Origin: Aquatica leii
Taxonomy: Eukaryota; Arthropoda; Insecta; Coleoptera; Lampyridae
Length of the DNA stretch: 64,000 bases
Assembly: GCA_035610365.1 (NCBI GenBank)
Contig: CM069432.1
Location: forward strand, 240,898,104-240,962,103
Direction of reading: 5' to 3'
The translations under genes and the position numbers were made by a program. Below, piece after piece: positions 22,261 to 33,779 of the stretch; within the stretch, counting starts at the first letter, position 1, and each line of letters starts with the position of its first letter. The notes below the pieces were generated by a model. That model searched no databases. It saw nothing but the letters and a program-made list of their open reading frames with translations, and was not told where the DNA came from.

Positions 22261-24567
22261 CGGTGGCGTAGCCAAAACTTATTTTCTGGGGCGATGGTGT
22301 TTAATAAATAACCAAACGTTTAAATAAACAAATTATTTATATTTTGGTTTATGAAAGGAATAAACAATATAAGCCTAAAATATTCTTTAGGTTCACTTGT
22401 CTTGTAGTTTGGTCTTGTTGTCTGTTTTCCTGTTATTCTAGGCATGCGTATGTCAATGTCCATTTCTTTAGCAATGGATTCTACATCCTTATACAACTCG
22501 TCAAATGCTAATTGTCTCTCATATGTTGAATTTTAGTTGTAAATGTTTCAACATGCTGCAAAAAACTGCCAGCAAAAACTGGCCATTGTTGAGAGCATTA
22601 AACAGTACAAATGCCCTTGAAGATGCATCAGCGTCTTCAAAGTTTTGTATTTCAGAAAGTGCCCTAAAAATAGGAATAAACAGGGAAAGTGCAAGATTTA
22701 GAGCATCACTTGAGCAATGTACATATAAAGCTTCGGGATAGCTTTTCTTGATTATTGCAGCACAAAGCCCCGTCGTTACCTTGTCCCTTCAAGAAAGACA
22801 AATTTACACCGAGAGTTTTAAGTTCTTGAAGTAGTTTTTGAGCTAACGCTTCACCACGAGTGCCATGAACAGCTACGAATCTCAAAAGTATTCTCTTCTC
22901 TTAAATTAACCATCATTTTTTGTTTCTATGCATCTTGCACACAGTGTGAACTGCTCAATACCACTTATATCTATTATTTCGTCTGCTAATATACTCAAGC
23001 TCTCTGAAGCGTTAATTTTATTTACAATTTCAGTTAAGATGAGACTTCCACAAGTATGAATAATTTCATTTTGGATCTGGGGACATGTATGATGAGTTAA
23101 GGTTACAAGTATCTAAGTGGTTTTTGAGTACTTCATCGCCACTTTCAATTTTAAAACGAAGCAAGGCCCTAAAGTTCTCATCGCTTATACAAGAATTACT
23201 TTTATCATTGCCTTCCCACTTCACTGGTCCTGCATCTAAATGCCCTCGTAAAGCAATTTTTTGCTTGCCACAAAATGTTACTGTTTTTACGATAGGTAAC
23301 AGTTTTTGTCTATTTTGTAATGCCACTTCTTCTCTCCCCTTGTCTATTTGGGAGCAGATGTCATCTGCTTTTCCTTCATACATACGTAAAAAGTTTTGAG
23401 CGATAATGCTACAATCCTTGTGATAATTACTGTTTTCATGTCTTCGGGATTCCTCCTTGGCATCTTTCCATTTTGAAAAAGGTGAAAGAACAAATGACCC
23501 CAGTTTTATGTATTGTCTTTTCCCTACTTCTTTTTCCTTAGCAAATAAAAAACAATATTTACAGAAAGCCCCCTCTTAAACTTTTGAGTACGATAGCCAA
23601 TAAAATTGGTGCATCCACTTTTTTTGAAATATATTTTTCTGACGAGTTCCTAAAGAACGAAACAGCTGTCCGCTAGTTCTGATGTTGTTTTTCACAATTA
23701 TACTGACATTGTTCCTAACCTATTTTATAGTTGGGATTTTGACAGCGTCACTTGTCAATAGATCATTGACTTTCGCTGTCATTAAATCCAATGACAACTT
23801 TTCTACCCTCCGTACTAATTTATAGTTTTCTATATTATCCTATGTGGTCATTTAACCAAAAGATGGCGTTCTAAAAACATTTTAAATAAATTTAAGTTTC
23901 TCATTCCCGAGGGAAATTTAAAGATGTCATCTGGAATCCAGCATTTTGTTAAAATAGTGTGTTTCTCACTGTCTGAAAGATTTTTCTTTAAAAAGCTTTC
24001 TATATCTATAACATCCGGACTAAACTCACTGATGCCTGAACCTAAAACGACACTAGCAGTCCTGTTAGTAGCAGGACTGGTTTGTAAGGGGCTTAATGTA
24101 GAAACCGCAACTTCCTCTACGTTTTCTTCCAACAATGGAGAGTGAGGCCTTTTAAAGCCTTTGTTCTTTTGGACAAAATTCAATATACTACACTGTTTTT
24201 TACTTATCACAAGCCGGGGTAAAACTTTCAACAACAGTTAGAATAATGGTTTAGAACAGTCAATAATCAATTAAACACGCAATATTCACATTAAATTATG
24301 CATCACAATTCACAAAACAAAGTAAACTCACTGATTGAACTTGAACAAATGCTGCAACTCGCCGAGAACAAACGCTGTGTACTGTGTTGTGGTGGTGACA
24401 GGTGAAGGTCAACGATGCACGCACACGGCACCTCCCCCTCTTCCCTCCCGCTCCATTGAAACGCATTCTAACAATAACCAGACACAGCTCGATGTTTAAA
24501 AGATTGTACGTAGTTAAAAACAGACAAATTTTTTCGTCCTTACAGAAAGCTCTTGGCTACGCCCCTG
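22261..24567 (-). mobile_element. hAT element with terminal repeats and 8-bp target duplication
   Basis: The left end reads CGGTGGCGTAGCCAAAA and the right end, read inward, CAGGGGCGTAGCCAAGA, a typical hAT-type terminal repeat. Immediately outside are CCATACGC (22253-22260) and CCATAGGC (24568-24575), which match at 7 of 8 positions as expected for an old hAT target duplication. The length is 2,307 bases. The transposase is on the minus strand. Confidence 0.85.
22300..24234 (-). pseudogene. hAT transposase (ZMYM1 / P52rIPK-like), broken
   Basis: The start is taken at 24234, giving a 128-residue N-terminal frame with ILTKCWIPDDIFKFP. This is the family's segment just before the TTF zinc finger. 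Further left come KRQYIKLGSF (TTF region), VTFCGKQKIALRGHLDAG and the frame at 23066-23383. Next is GTRGEALAQKLLQELKTLGV in the DUF4371/RNase-H-like domain near 22800-22870. The C-terminal part has RQLAFDELYKDVESIAKEMD at about 22470-22520. The hAT dimerisation block appears shortened or absent. Several frame changes and stops separate the blocks. The start choice rests only on the reading frame. Confidence 0.8.
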
Positions 24568-24766
24568 CCATAGGCTGTGCCAAAAGTTTAACCGCGGGGC
24601 TGAACATGTTAAATACTAGCCATTTGTCCTAGCTTCGCATGAGTGCAACCTATGTATATCCCACGATGTGACATATTTTAGGTTAATCGTTACTTATAAT
24701 TATCAAGTTTTTGAAGTATTGGGTATTTAAAAAATCATTTTTTCTTTAAACCAAGGTTGAGACTTA

Positions 24767-25826
24767 CAGCTGTATTCATAAAAATATTCAAAAATACTTT
24801 TTAAACTTGTTTTATTTAAAACGTGTTTTAAGGCTTACAGAACGTTTTAACTTTCATTCATTTATAAACGGTTCGTAAACTCTAGGTACTCAAAATAGAG
24901 TTAAAATACCGATTTCAGTAAATTTAATCTAGTCGCGTTGGTAACGTCAAAACATTAGAACTATTTTTTGCGTTTATTAGTTACGCCTGTCAAGTAATAA
25001 TTATGGTAGTAATTAATAATGACAGATAGTAAAAAGAAAACAAGAAGTGGAAATTAGCTTGTAGAAGATAAGGTTTGTATCAATTTGAATGTGTTCAAAA
25101 TAACTTATTTAGTTTTTTTAGCATCAATTTGAAGAATGGGTGCAAGGAAGGGTCAGGATAATTGAAAACAAAAATACTGACGCTAACAAGCAAAAGAAAA
25201 TGCTGACATAGTTTGTTGGGTAGATAATTTTGCAAGTCTGGTGTAATTAATTACAATTCGATTTTTGAATAACTGAAATCAAAATTCTCTTTCCGATCGT
25301 ATGGCACAGACCAATGGGCAGTAAAACATCGCTTGACGTAATATTTAACTTAGGTACATTATGAGAAAAAAATTATGAAAATACAAACAATAAACTTGAT
25401 CACAAAAGAATTAGAATAAGTAAAACTATGAATACGTGTTGTCAAAAAGTACCAAAATTTTTAGCACCGCCAAGATGACAAAATTCACTTGAAAGCTCAG
25501 TCGAAGTCGCGAATTATATCAATTATATTATTTACAATATTAATGGATATCATCTATTGCATCCGTGTTAAATTAAATGCAGAAACAAATTAAATTTCTT
25601 TTAAATAAATTTTTTTCTCTTCAAAAAATCTGATTATACACAATTTTTTAAGTTAAAATAGGTTTAAAGAAGGGTAGGCCCTATTTTAAATATTGCTAAG
25701 TTACAACACTGTTACAAAAGGTTTGTTAAGCTAAAACGCGTTTATGAATAGTGTTTTTTGACATTTATGCAAAAATAGGTTTGAAGAGCTCTGTAACCCA
25801 ATAGTAAATGTTTATGAATACAGCTG
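24767..25826 (+). mobile_element. Non-autonomous PIF/Harbinger-type element with TTA target duplication
   Basis: CAGCTGTATTCATAAA at 24767 is mirrored by TTTATGAATACAGCTG ending at 25826. TTA lies directly outside each end (24764-24766 and 25827-25829), the 3-bp duplication used by PIF/Harbinger elements. Inside, on the plus strand near 25020, MTDSKKKTRSGN, then a possible short intron (GTTTGT near 25074 to TTTTTTAG near 25120), then IIENKNTDANKQKK resemble the Myb/SANT-like accessory protein of Harbinger elements. No transposase is left, so it would need one supplied in trans. The length is 1,060 bases. Confidence 0.8.
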
Positions 25827-25829
25827 TTA

Positions 25830-26575
25830 GTGTTTATATTATTAACTTCGAAATAAACTTTGTTGATCATTTTGTACAAAAAAAGAGACTAATGTTGGTG
25901 ATATATTTTTATTAATTAGTTTTAGCAAAAACTTGCAAGAATTCTGTTTTGATTTATAGGTAACAAAACTAATATTAGTTTTGATTTCCGGTTCAATTAC
26001 ATCTAACTAAAGATAATATCTTTTTAACAGAATATTAATTTTCTCGCCACTTGTTCTTTTTGTTATAATATAAATAAGATTTCATAAAAGCCGCCTCAAA
26101 ATAAAACTCTAGAGGCACAGATAAGTAAATTTGAGTTACGCATACCTTCAGTCTAATACTTATATTAGTAGGTTCGATATCATCCATAAATTGGGTTAAA
26201 TCAACAGAGTTGAAGCATTTTTTCCGTGGATTGCGACAGTGTAATCAGAAAAACAATTGAACATAGGATTTTACCTAAATTCATAAGAATCCATTTTCTA
26301 TAAAAAAATGAAAACTACGAATAAATGTTATTAGAATTTGTAATGGAAATGAAGATTACAATTGTTTAACCACTAGTTACGTACAAATGATGATAATACT
26401 ACTTTTACAAAGAAAATTTGAATGTTGACTTTAATTTAATCCCGAAATATTAAAAATTTAGACTAATTAAAACAGAAATTTCATATTTGGGCATGTAGTT
26501 TAAATTTATTCGAGCTATTAATACTTTGTTGTATCCATACCTCTTATTAGTTTACGCTACTCCAGTGGAGAATTT
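25830..26575. other. Noncoding stretch
   Basis: I see no coding similarity or repeat. Confidence 0.4.
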
Positions 26576-26579
26576 AAAC

Positions 26580-26732
26580 CACTTGCAAAATTGAATAATT
26601 GCTGGGTGTAACTCAATTAGGAAAGACCCTAGTGTGTTTGAAAGAGTTTGACAGTCAATGACGAGAAGATTGAATGCTTGTATCCAGGCTGGAGGATGTC
26701 GTTTTGAACATTTATTGTAGATTGAGCAACTT
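26580..26732 (+). pseudogene. Tc1/mariner transposase, extreme C-terminus
   Basis: The frame FERV, a stop, then QSMTRRLNACIQAGGCRFEHLL and a terminal stop at 26732 matches the C-terminal end of insect Tc1/mariner-type DDE transposases, where an Arg-rich helix is followed by a Gly-Gly-His/Cys-Phe-Glu-His motif. Upstream similarity fades at about 26580. The catalytic domain is gone and no ends were found. Confidence 0.55.
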
Positions 26733-26734
26733 TA

Positions 26735-29700
26735 CATGTACTTTTTGATAATAAAATTACTTCAAAACAAAAGGGGTTTTCAAAAATCATAGGACAAAAT
26801 ATTCTTAAATTTAATTAACACCTTGAATTTGCCGGCTTTTACCTAACACTTATCATTTTTTAACAATTGTTTGTACTATTTATTGATTAATTGAATTTAC
26901 TTGTTATTGTATCAGTTAACTAGGATTTTTCAAGTTTTATCCAAAAGGTTCAACTTGTCAATTTTTTACAAACTGAATATGTTTTTTCGTACTTTTTTTA
27001 TATCAAATTTAAGCTAATTATTAAATAAATTTTTTTTTTTCAATAGGATAAAATATTTACATTTCATAGTTTTAGGATTTGATAAAAACGAAATTAATAT
27101 TACTGACATGAGTTTGTTCAACGTTTCTGAACAAATTTATCTTCTTATTTATATTACTACTTACAGTAAATAGATTATACATGATATCAAATTACGTAAT
27201 TAATCTTATAAAACAATGTTAAAGTGATCTTAAACTAATTAAAATGTTTTAGAAAACACATTGTGTATGCCTCGACAAATTTGTAATACATAAAAAACAA
27301 CCTTAAGTATTATTATTAGTTTTTGGATAAATGTACGTAAAGAAGAGCTGTTCAAATTTAAAAAATACAATTAGTTTCAAAAAGAGTATAGATACGCGTT
27401 TTAAAATTAATTTGTTATAATCATGCTAATTATATGATTATTTATTTTATGTTTAACTGCTTTATTAGACATATACGGTAATAACTTAACTAAATTTGTC
27501 GGAATTGCAGTATAATTTATTCAAATTAGAACATTAAGTTAAGAAATAGTTATCGAAATAAATATTGATTAAATGACACTAATGTATGTCAATTAAATCA
27601 AAATTAGCAAACAAGTAAATACGTTGGTAACTAAGTTAACGAAATTAGAACAGGTTGTTCGCCAAGTTTTACAGAAAATGCAACAATTGAAGTTTTCGCT
27701 CAAAAAAAAAGTAAAAACTTGAGTTTGCTACAACTGTACCAGCAATTATAGAAAATTATAGGAAAACAATTTAAATACAACTTTAAATGGTTATCCTTTG
27801 TCCTGTATACAGATAACACAGTGAAATCTAAAGAAACCAACAGAACGTCATTCTGCAGATTAACCTTCACATGCGCTTTAATAAGAACAATGTGCACTTG
27901 TGGTTCAAACGACGCTGCAATATTCAGCTATTCAAAGCTTTTTCTCAATTTCAACATCACAAACATTTTTAAGTTGCGGGTAATTAGCATATTTTACTAT
28001 TACGGTAATTTTTTTGTATTTTCAAAAGAATGATTACGGTTCATAATATTTATTTAAACGTAAACGCGCTTTTGCTACATGTTAACTTATAACTTTGCGT
28101 TCTGTAAAAACAGAATGAGAATTTTTTAAACCGTTTACAAAAAATGTGGTCGGTTATATTCGTAAAAATGTGTAATTTATATTAAAACGTTAAGATGAAA
28201 ATTGCGTTTGACATATTTTAAACGCTTATCTATTTAATAAAAAGTGTTATCTGGCAAAATAAATAAAAGAGTAAACATAATCAAAGGCACAAACAAAAAT
28301 CTTTTATTAAACGGGCATACGCACTTCGTACATAATCAAGATCTATTTAATTTTCTTTTAATAGAAAAATATGACCGGATTGTAGTTCTGAAACCAAGCC
28401 GGGTCACTGCTGAATGATTAATGTCTTAAAAATGTTTAGAAAATTTGGTGCAATAATAAGTAAAAATAAATTAAGATATTAGATAATTCTCTTTTGACAA
28501 GAAAATTGTGCCCTTATTTATCTTATCTAATGGAAGATTTGTTGACACATTCAATACAATTAAGAGTTTTAATGATCGATTGCGGATTTTCTGTATAAAA
28601 CTACTCTGAAAAATATCTAAAAAGAAACACATAAAGAAAAGTTCGATTATATTTTTGCAATTCAATTTTTACGTATCAAAACTGATATTTGCGTAGAGCG
28701 GAGACATGCGCAAACGGACAAAGACACTTTGAAAAGTTTCATAATGTAATGGTAATACCTCGATCGCGCGCAGTTTAACCCTGTTGTTTCCTGAAAGGAA
28801 AACTCAGCAACCACAATTTGAAATAACTCGAAACACGACAAATGTATTTAAACTAATCCAAAAACTTACTTGCTAAACTTTTTGAAGAATGTTCAACTTT
28901 CTGCATTTCTTGTTGCACTTCATGTAAGTAACAAATAATTTTAGCCAGCCTATAATTCGTAAGATATGTCAAAGTTTAATTTTAAGAAAACGCAAATACT
29001 TATTTATTTTCGAAAATAATGTTGCTAAGTTTTTTAAAGTAAGTTTAAAGAACGAATCTGTAAGTACTAAATAGAAGTAAAGTGAAAAGTGCTGTTTCTT
29101 TTCCATGTCCGAGCTTATAAATATCCATTTAGTTAAGTTCGCGCTGATATAAATAAAATCTGTTTCATTTCAAGCTCGAAGCTTTCAGAAACAATGTGTG
29201 CAACTTCTTGTTTTATCAACTGCTTTTTCCCATTTCAATTTCTTTTATTTACTTTTATCTATTAAGAAACAATGCTTTGCCACCAAACTATTTTTACAGT
29301 TTATGTTTGCACTTGATTCGTATTGTAAAAAAAAATTAGCAAATTTAATGAGAATTTATTGATTTTAACGTGAAAATGGTGTTCTCGAAGGATGTCGTTA
29401 AAACTTTTGATACACACGTGAACAAAACAAATGCAAAATCAGCAGAAAATGCTCTCTTCAATGTTACGTCATCCGAAAAATTAACGAATTAGAATATTAA
29501 AAGAACCAATTTAGGTTAATTCGGTTGAAAATTAATCTAAGATTTTCAAATTATTTAGATTCTTGAATTGATTGTTAATTAATTTAATGCTCGACAAACT
29601 TTTATCTATTAAATAATTTAATAGTGTTTCCTGTGACTTTTTATAAAAGAATATTTTTTTAGAGTTGTCTATGAATTACTTGTAACACTATTTAAAACTC

Positions 29701-30095
29701 AATATTTTCCCACGTTTAAATTAAATTAAAAACTTATTTATATATTTTTCTACATGTTTTTTACTTTTTTGTAATTTTATTAAACTTATTTTAATGAAAT
29801 ATTACAATGTTTTTAAGACATTTTTGTTCTGTTTGTCTAATTTACTTAACAGCGGATTTTTTTTGTCGACAACGTCCATAGTAGCATCTTGTTCTGTCAT
29901 TACAAAAGGACACTTAAATGTAACGTTTGCCACAAAAACTTGATTTTTACCGGTATTAAGACAAGAACAATCAATTTTATATCTACTGCATGACGTATTG
30001 CATGTTCTGATTTGTTCGAAATGCTTTGGGACATAGTTTACATATGTACGTCAAACAAAAGAGCGCAAAATTGTCAGATAAAATTTTATTAGATA
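26735..30095. other. Long AT-rich stretch without recognisable genes
   Basis: 3.4 kb of AT-rich sequence. The small frames at 27700-27897, 27821-28033 and 28471-28665 are low-complexity and match nothing I know. No terminal repeats or structured elements were seen. Confidence 0.5.
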
Positions 30096-30097
30096 TA

Positions 30098-30880
30098 CAG
30101 TTGCTCACAGTGAAAATCATACATCTTTACTTTAGAATATATTCCATTAAATCCTGTATTAGAAATTATTGGAACAAAAAATGAATAACTAAGGTAACCG
30201 TTAGAATAAAACAATCACATATGAACGCAACAATTTATTAATTATAGGTTCAAATTAAAAAAAAAATGTAATCTGCTGTAAAAATGCATCTCACATTGAA
30301 AATCGTTCACTGATAAAAAATTATAAAAAAAATGAACCAAAACTTTGTTGGGTAACCTTTATTATCGAGCACAACTTGTAATCTTCGAGGCATCGAATTA
30401 ACTAAATTTTCAATATAGTCTCTTTTGGTAGTTTGCCATTCTTCCTGAAGATGATTCTTCTTTATTAGTAATGTTGTATTTTCTGATGCGGGTCTCAAGT
30501 TCATTTCATACATGTTCTATCACATTCAAATTAGGTGATGATGACGGTGACTTTTGGAAGTTATGCAATGTCCATTTTTTTGCAATTTCTGAAGAATTTT
30601 TGGGATCATTGTCAATGTAGAACTGAAACCTATCTAAAATACCCTTTTTTTCGATGCTTTTCAGATTGTTTTTTGAAATGTTTAAATAATTCCATTTCTT
30701 CATAATGCCATCTACAAATACCAGAATTCCAACAGCGTTAGCAAAAATATACCCCCTGTGATCCACCTTCATGTTTTACGGTTGCACTCAAATTTATCAA
30801 TTATCCCTTCTTTAGGTTTTTGCCAAATTCTAACTACTTTGCTTTATTTAAGTCAGATAAAGCACTTTTTACAGGAGAAA
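30098..30880 (-). pseudogene. Tc1 transposase, C-terminal half with one terminus
   Basis: The end at 30098-30125 (TACAGTTGCTCACAGTGAAA) looks like a Tc1-type terminus with CAGT next to TA. Reading leftward from about 30880: a weak IWQKPKEG block, TVKHEGG near 30785, NAVGILVFVDGIMKKWNYL, FQFYIDNDPKNSSEIAKKW (second catalytic Asp region), SPNLNVIEHV (third acidic residue, normally in a Pro-Asp-Leu-Asn-Pro-Ile-Glu context), then LQEEWQTTKRDYIENLVNSM and PRRLQVVLDNKGYPTKFW at the C-terminus. The DNA-binding half is absent. A frame change separates 30506-30772 from 30307-30513. Confidence 0.85.
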
Positions 30881-31299
30881 ATTTTTAAAAGTTTTGACAA
30901 CGACGTATTAACAGAAGTAATTCATTTTTATTACCAGTCTGCTGTAAAAATTATGCTTAGTTTAAAGTAATTACAATGAAATTAGTAAATTTAACCAGTA
31001 ATTAAAATTTGATTACTTATGCCCTTATGATTTCACCAATAGAAACGATGTAGACAACCAAAATAGTATAAGTATATTTATGCCTTTTTTTCATTCCAAA
31101 TTATAGAGAAACAATCGATTTTTAGCCAGATTTTCGAAAAATTCTTTAATGTTGATATATTCACATAATATGACATACGACTTAACAGAAAAAAAATAAA
31201 AACCTTGATTGAGGCAAACTTTTGAAAACAAAATAATCAATCCATTTCTGCATCTAAAAAATTTCTATCCAAATCTGGATCAATCGTCCACTTTCTTCT

Positions 31300-32720
31300 A
31301 GATTCTAATAAAACTCTCGCACCTCAACGTCAAGTAAAGAGAGTAGTTCGGTGAGGTTCTTCTTTTTATTTTGGGTTATCTCTAATGAACCCTTATACAT
31401 TTTTGGTGGATGAGTAATCGTAACACTTTTGCGACCCCTTCGATTGAAGTTAATAGTTTTAAAATCTTCATTTTCTGCTAAAGAATTTTTATATTTTATT
31501 AGACTGAATTCTGCTTTGGTGTATTTTAACCACTGCATTTCTCTGCAGTTAACTTTGTTATTGTCTATGTCAATCTGTTTAGTTTGCAAACTCTTGAAAA
31601 TGCTGGAAAAAGACAGCAAATGTCTATTTTCTATTACAACTACATCAAACTTATTTTTTTTTCGGTACATCGCACGGGATTATACCAATCTTCAGGCAAT
31701 TTGATTTTAAATAGGTGCATTTTTTTTCTTTCTTTCTGTTGCTGCACTCCATATGAGTGTGACCTGGAATCAAAAACTTGTACAGAATTGTTTTCAAGTG
31801 TAGATGATGTTTCAATGCATATTGGAACATTGCACGGACAAAAGAGTTTTTGTTTTGTCCGTCGCATGTATCTGAGTAATATATTGCGTGACTTATCTCC
31901 AAAAGAAGGGTAAGTAAGTGCTGATGATAAAGGCATGAAGCAATCTCATTTGTGCCTCGTCCACCTACTGCTTAATGCCACATCAAATGAGTTGAGTTGC
32001 CAGAGATGCAGTTATGAACTGTCAAATTGTACGTTGACAATTGCCGCAAACAGAAAACTTTCTTGGTAGTAATATATGGTGTTGGGAGTACCTAAAAAAT
32101 AATGGAATAAAAAACAAAATATTTTTGGTCCATACGCCGGCGACAGTAGTAAGACTCATAGGTAGGGGTACTACTGATATGACTTCTAACTTTATTTAAT
32201 TTATTTTCAGCAGTCTTGTGTGGAGTTATATGCCTCTTCTTTTATGTGAAGCCGTGGTGCCTCTAGTTGTTAGCTGTTTCTTTTCAAGAACATCACTTAT
32301 TAATTTTTCCGTTTCACCAAAGACGCATAACATGCAACTCTCTTATTGTATTCAGATAATTGCCAATGTTCATTAAAAATTGCTTTCCAGTCGTCTTCCT
32401 TCAATTTCAAGATGGATTTCATGCAGCAATTCTTTAAAGACTTCATTGCTCTTGCTCTTATTATTACCTTCTCTGTTGCAGTAATATAGATTTCCCCTTT
32501 ATTTTGCTTAATTTTTCTATCAGTCTGTAACTTTTGGGACCAGCGTATAGGAATAGAGTGATCTTCAGTCATCTCAGCTTCGTCATCATCATCATTATTA
32601 TTATTATTATTATTATTATTAGCCTGAGAAGACGTATCTGAATCGCTGTCTGATGGTTCATCTGAACTTTTACCACTTGTACTAGGTTCTTTAACGTGCC
32701 GATTGTTACTTTACACTGCG
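31300..32720 (-). pseudogene. Transposase-like gene of the DUF7869 type
   Basis: Reading leftward: an N-terminal region with a Ser/Asp-rich segment and an Asn8-Asp4 run encoded by the trinucleotide repeat at 32583-32621; IPIRWSQKLQ; CCMKSILKLKEDDWKAIFNE (32300-32572); LPTPYITTKKVFCLRQLS (about 32020-32080); YYSDTCDGQNKN and PGHTHMECSN (31651-31902); then FNRRGRKS and a C-terminus ending near 31305. The Asp-Thr-Cys-Gly-Gln-Asn and Gly-His-Thr-His-Met-Glu motifs typify an arthropod family annotated DUF7869. I infer an origin from a DDE-type transposon, because such copies are multicopy and carry acidic residues in those motifs. Several frame changes break it. No terminal repeats were identified. 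Confidence 0.65.
32583..32621. repeat. Trinucleotide microsatellite inside the DUF7869-type gene
   Basis: An (ATC)n tract passing into (ATT)n, 39 bases. On the minus strand it encodes the Asn/Asp run of the gene above. Confidence 0.8.
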
Positions 32721-33059
32721 CAGCATATTTCCTTTCGACATTGCTCACAAAAAAACTTGTCTTTTTGACAGAATAAGAAATGTATTTCTTTATTGTAACA
32801 ATCTTGGTAAAACGTCGTAAGTTGACTTATGTCGTTTTGATGGTTTTTAATGAGACTTTTCATTGCCCAGACTGCCAACAAAATCAATTATATCTGCTTA
32901 TACCGTTTTCATCACCTGATTGTGAAAGTATCTTGGAAATAACTATAGTTAGCTCCTTATGTTTGACAATATTTACAAATTTCAGAAAAGGTTAACTAAG
33001 TCAAAATTTGATTTCTCTCTAGCGGCGTAAATATTAACTGTAGACTTATTCCGTTTTTA

Positions 33060-33320
33060 CAGGTGAAAGAAGTACCATTTCTAATAAGTTCATGTACATA
33101 ATTCTATTTGACAGAAAATGTGACTTATGCCCTTTTGACTGCCTACCATAGATTTACAATACGATTTTTGCTTTTATAACGTTTAATTTTAATGATGTAT
33201 TACATCGTGGAAGAACTAGGATTAATCATTTTTTCAATATCTCTATAAGATTTTCCATTTTTAAAATGATGAATCACAAGTTCACGTACTGCAATAGTAG
33301 TTTGTTTCATTTTAAAAATG
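33060..33320 (-). pseudogene. Tc1 transposase, N-terminal HTH fragment
   Basis: MKQTTIAVRELVIHHFKNGK followed by SYRDIEKMINPSSSTM matches the N-terminal helix-turn-helix of Tc1 transposases. A stop follows at once, and only weak similarity (a YKSKNRIVNL-like stretch) continues leftward. It could be the other half of the Tc1 copy at 30.1-30.9 kb, split by the DUF7869-type element, but nothing in the sequence proves this. Confidence 0.6.
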
Positions 33321-33390
33321 ACTAGTCTGAAATACAAATTTAAAATTATCATTCAAAAATGTATTTTCTATAAATTACAGTAATATAGTA

Positions 33391-33420
33391 CAGTGCGCGC
33401 CAAAAGTATGGAATAATGGA
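33391..33420 (+). repeat. Solitary mariner/Tc1-like terminus
   Basis: TA followed by CAGTGCGCGCCAAAAGTATG is the form of a Tc1/mariner left end. The element would extend rightward, but the LINE 3' tail begins within about 10 bases. No matching right end was found beyond the LINE. Confidence 0.45.
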
Positions 33421-33779
33421 TTTATATAATAATAATAATAATAATAATGTCTTTTATTGGTAATTTTTTATAAGTATGTACAGAAATAAATATAAATAAT
33501 TAGATTACATTACCAATAGGGCGAAGTTCAGTGACTGAAAATATATTCAGCCTCTGCTCTACCACTTAACCCTTCAATCAAAACAGAAATACTTTAGATG
33601 CTTACACTAAATACTTATTTAAGAAAAAAAAAAGAAAAGAAACTCCAACAATAAAATAAAATAAAATAAAAAGGTCTTAAAAATCTAAAAGATAAAGATG
33701 AAGATGCAGTTGCTGAATCCGTAATTGTGGTCAAACGCGATATAGATAATAATAATAATAATACATATAATGAAAGTTG

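Noticed and set aside
22247-32141. 14-base identity GGTCCATACGCCGG at about 22249 and 32127
   Set aside because: The first includes the hAT target site and end, the second lies in the DUF7869-type region; no further similarity, so probably chance or a minor target preference.
32587-33460. Trinucleotide repeats as a CRISPR-like or satellite array
   Set aside because: They are simple microsatellites, one inside a coding region and one the tail of a LINE; no spaced repeats are present anywhere in the window.
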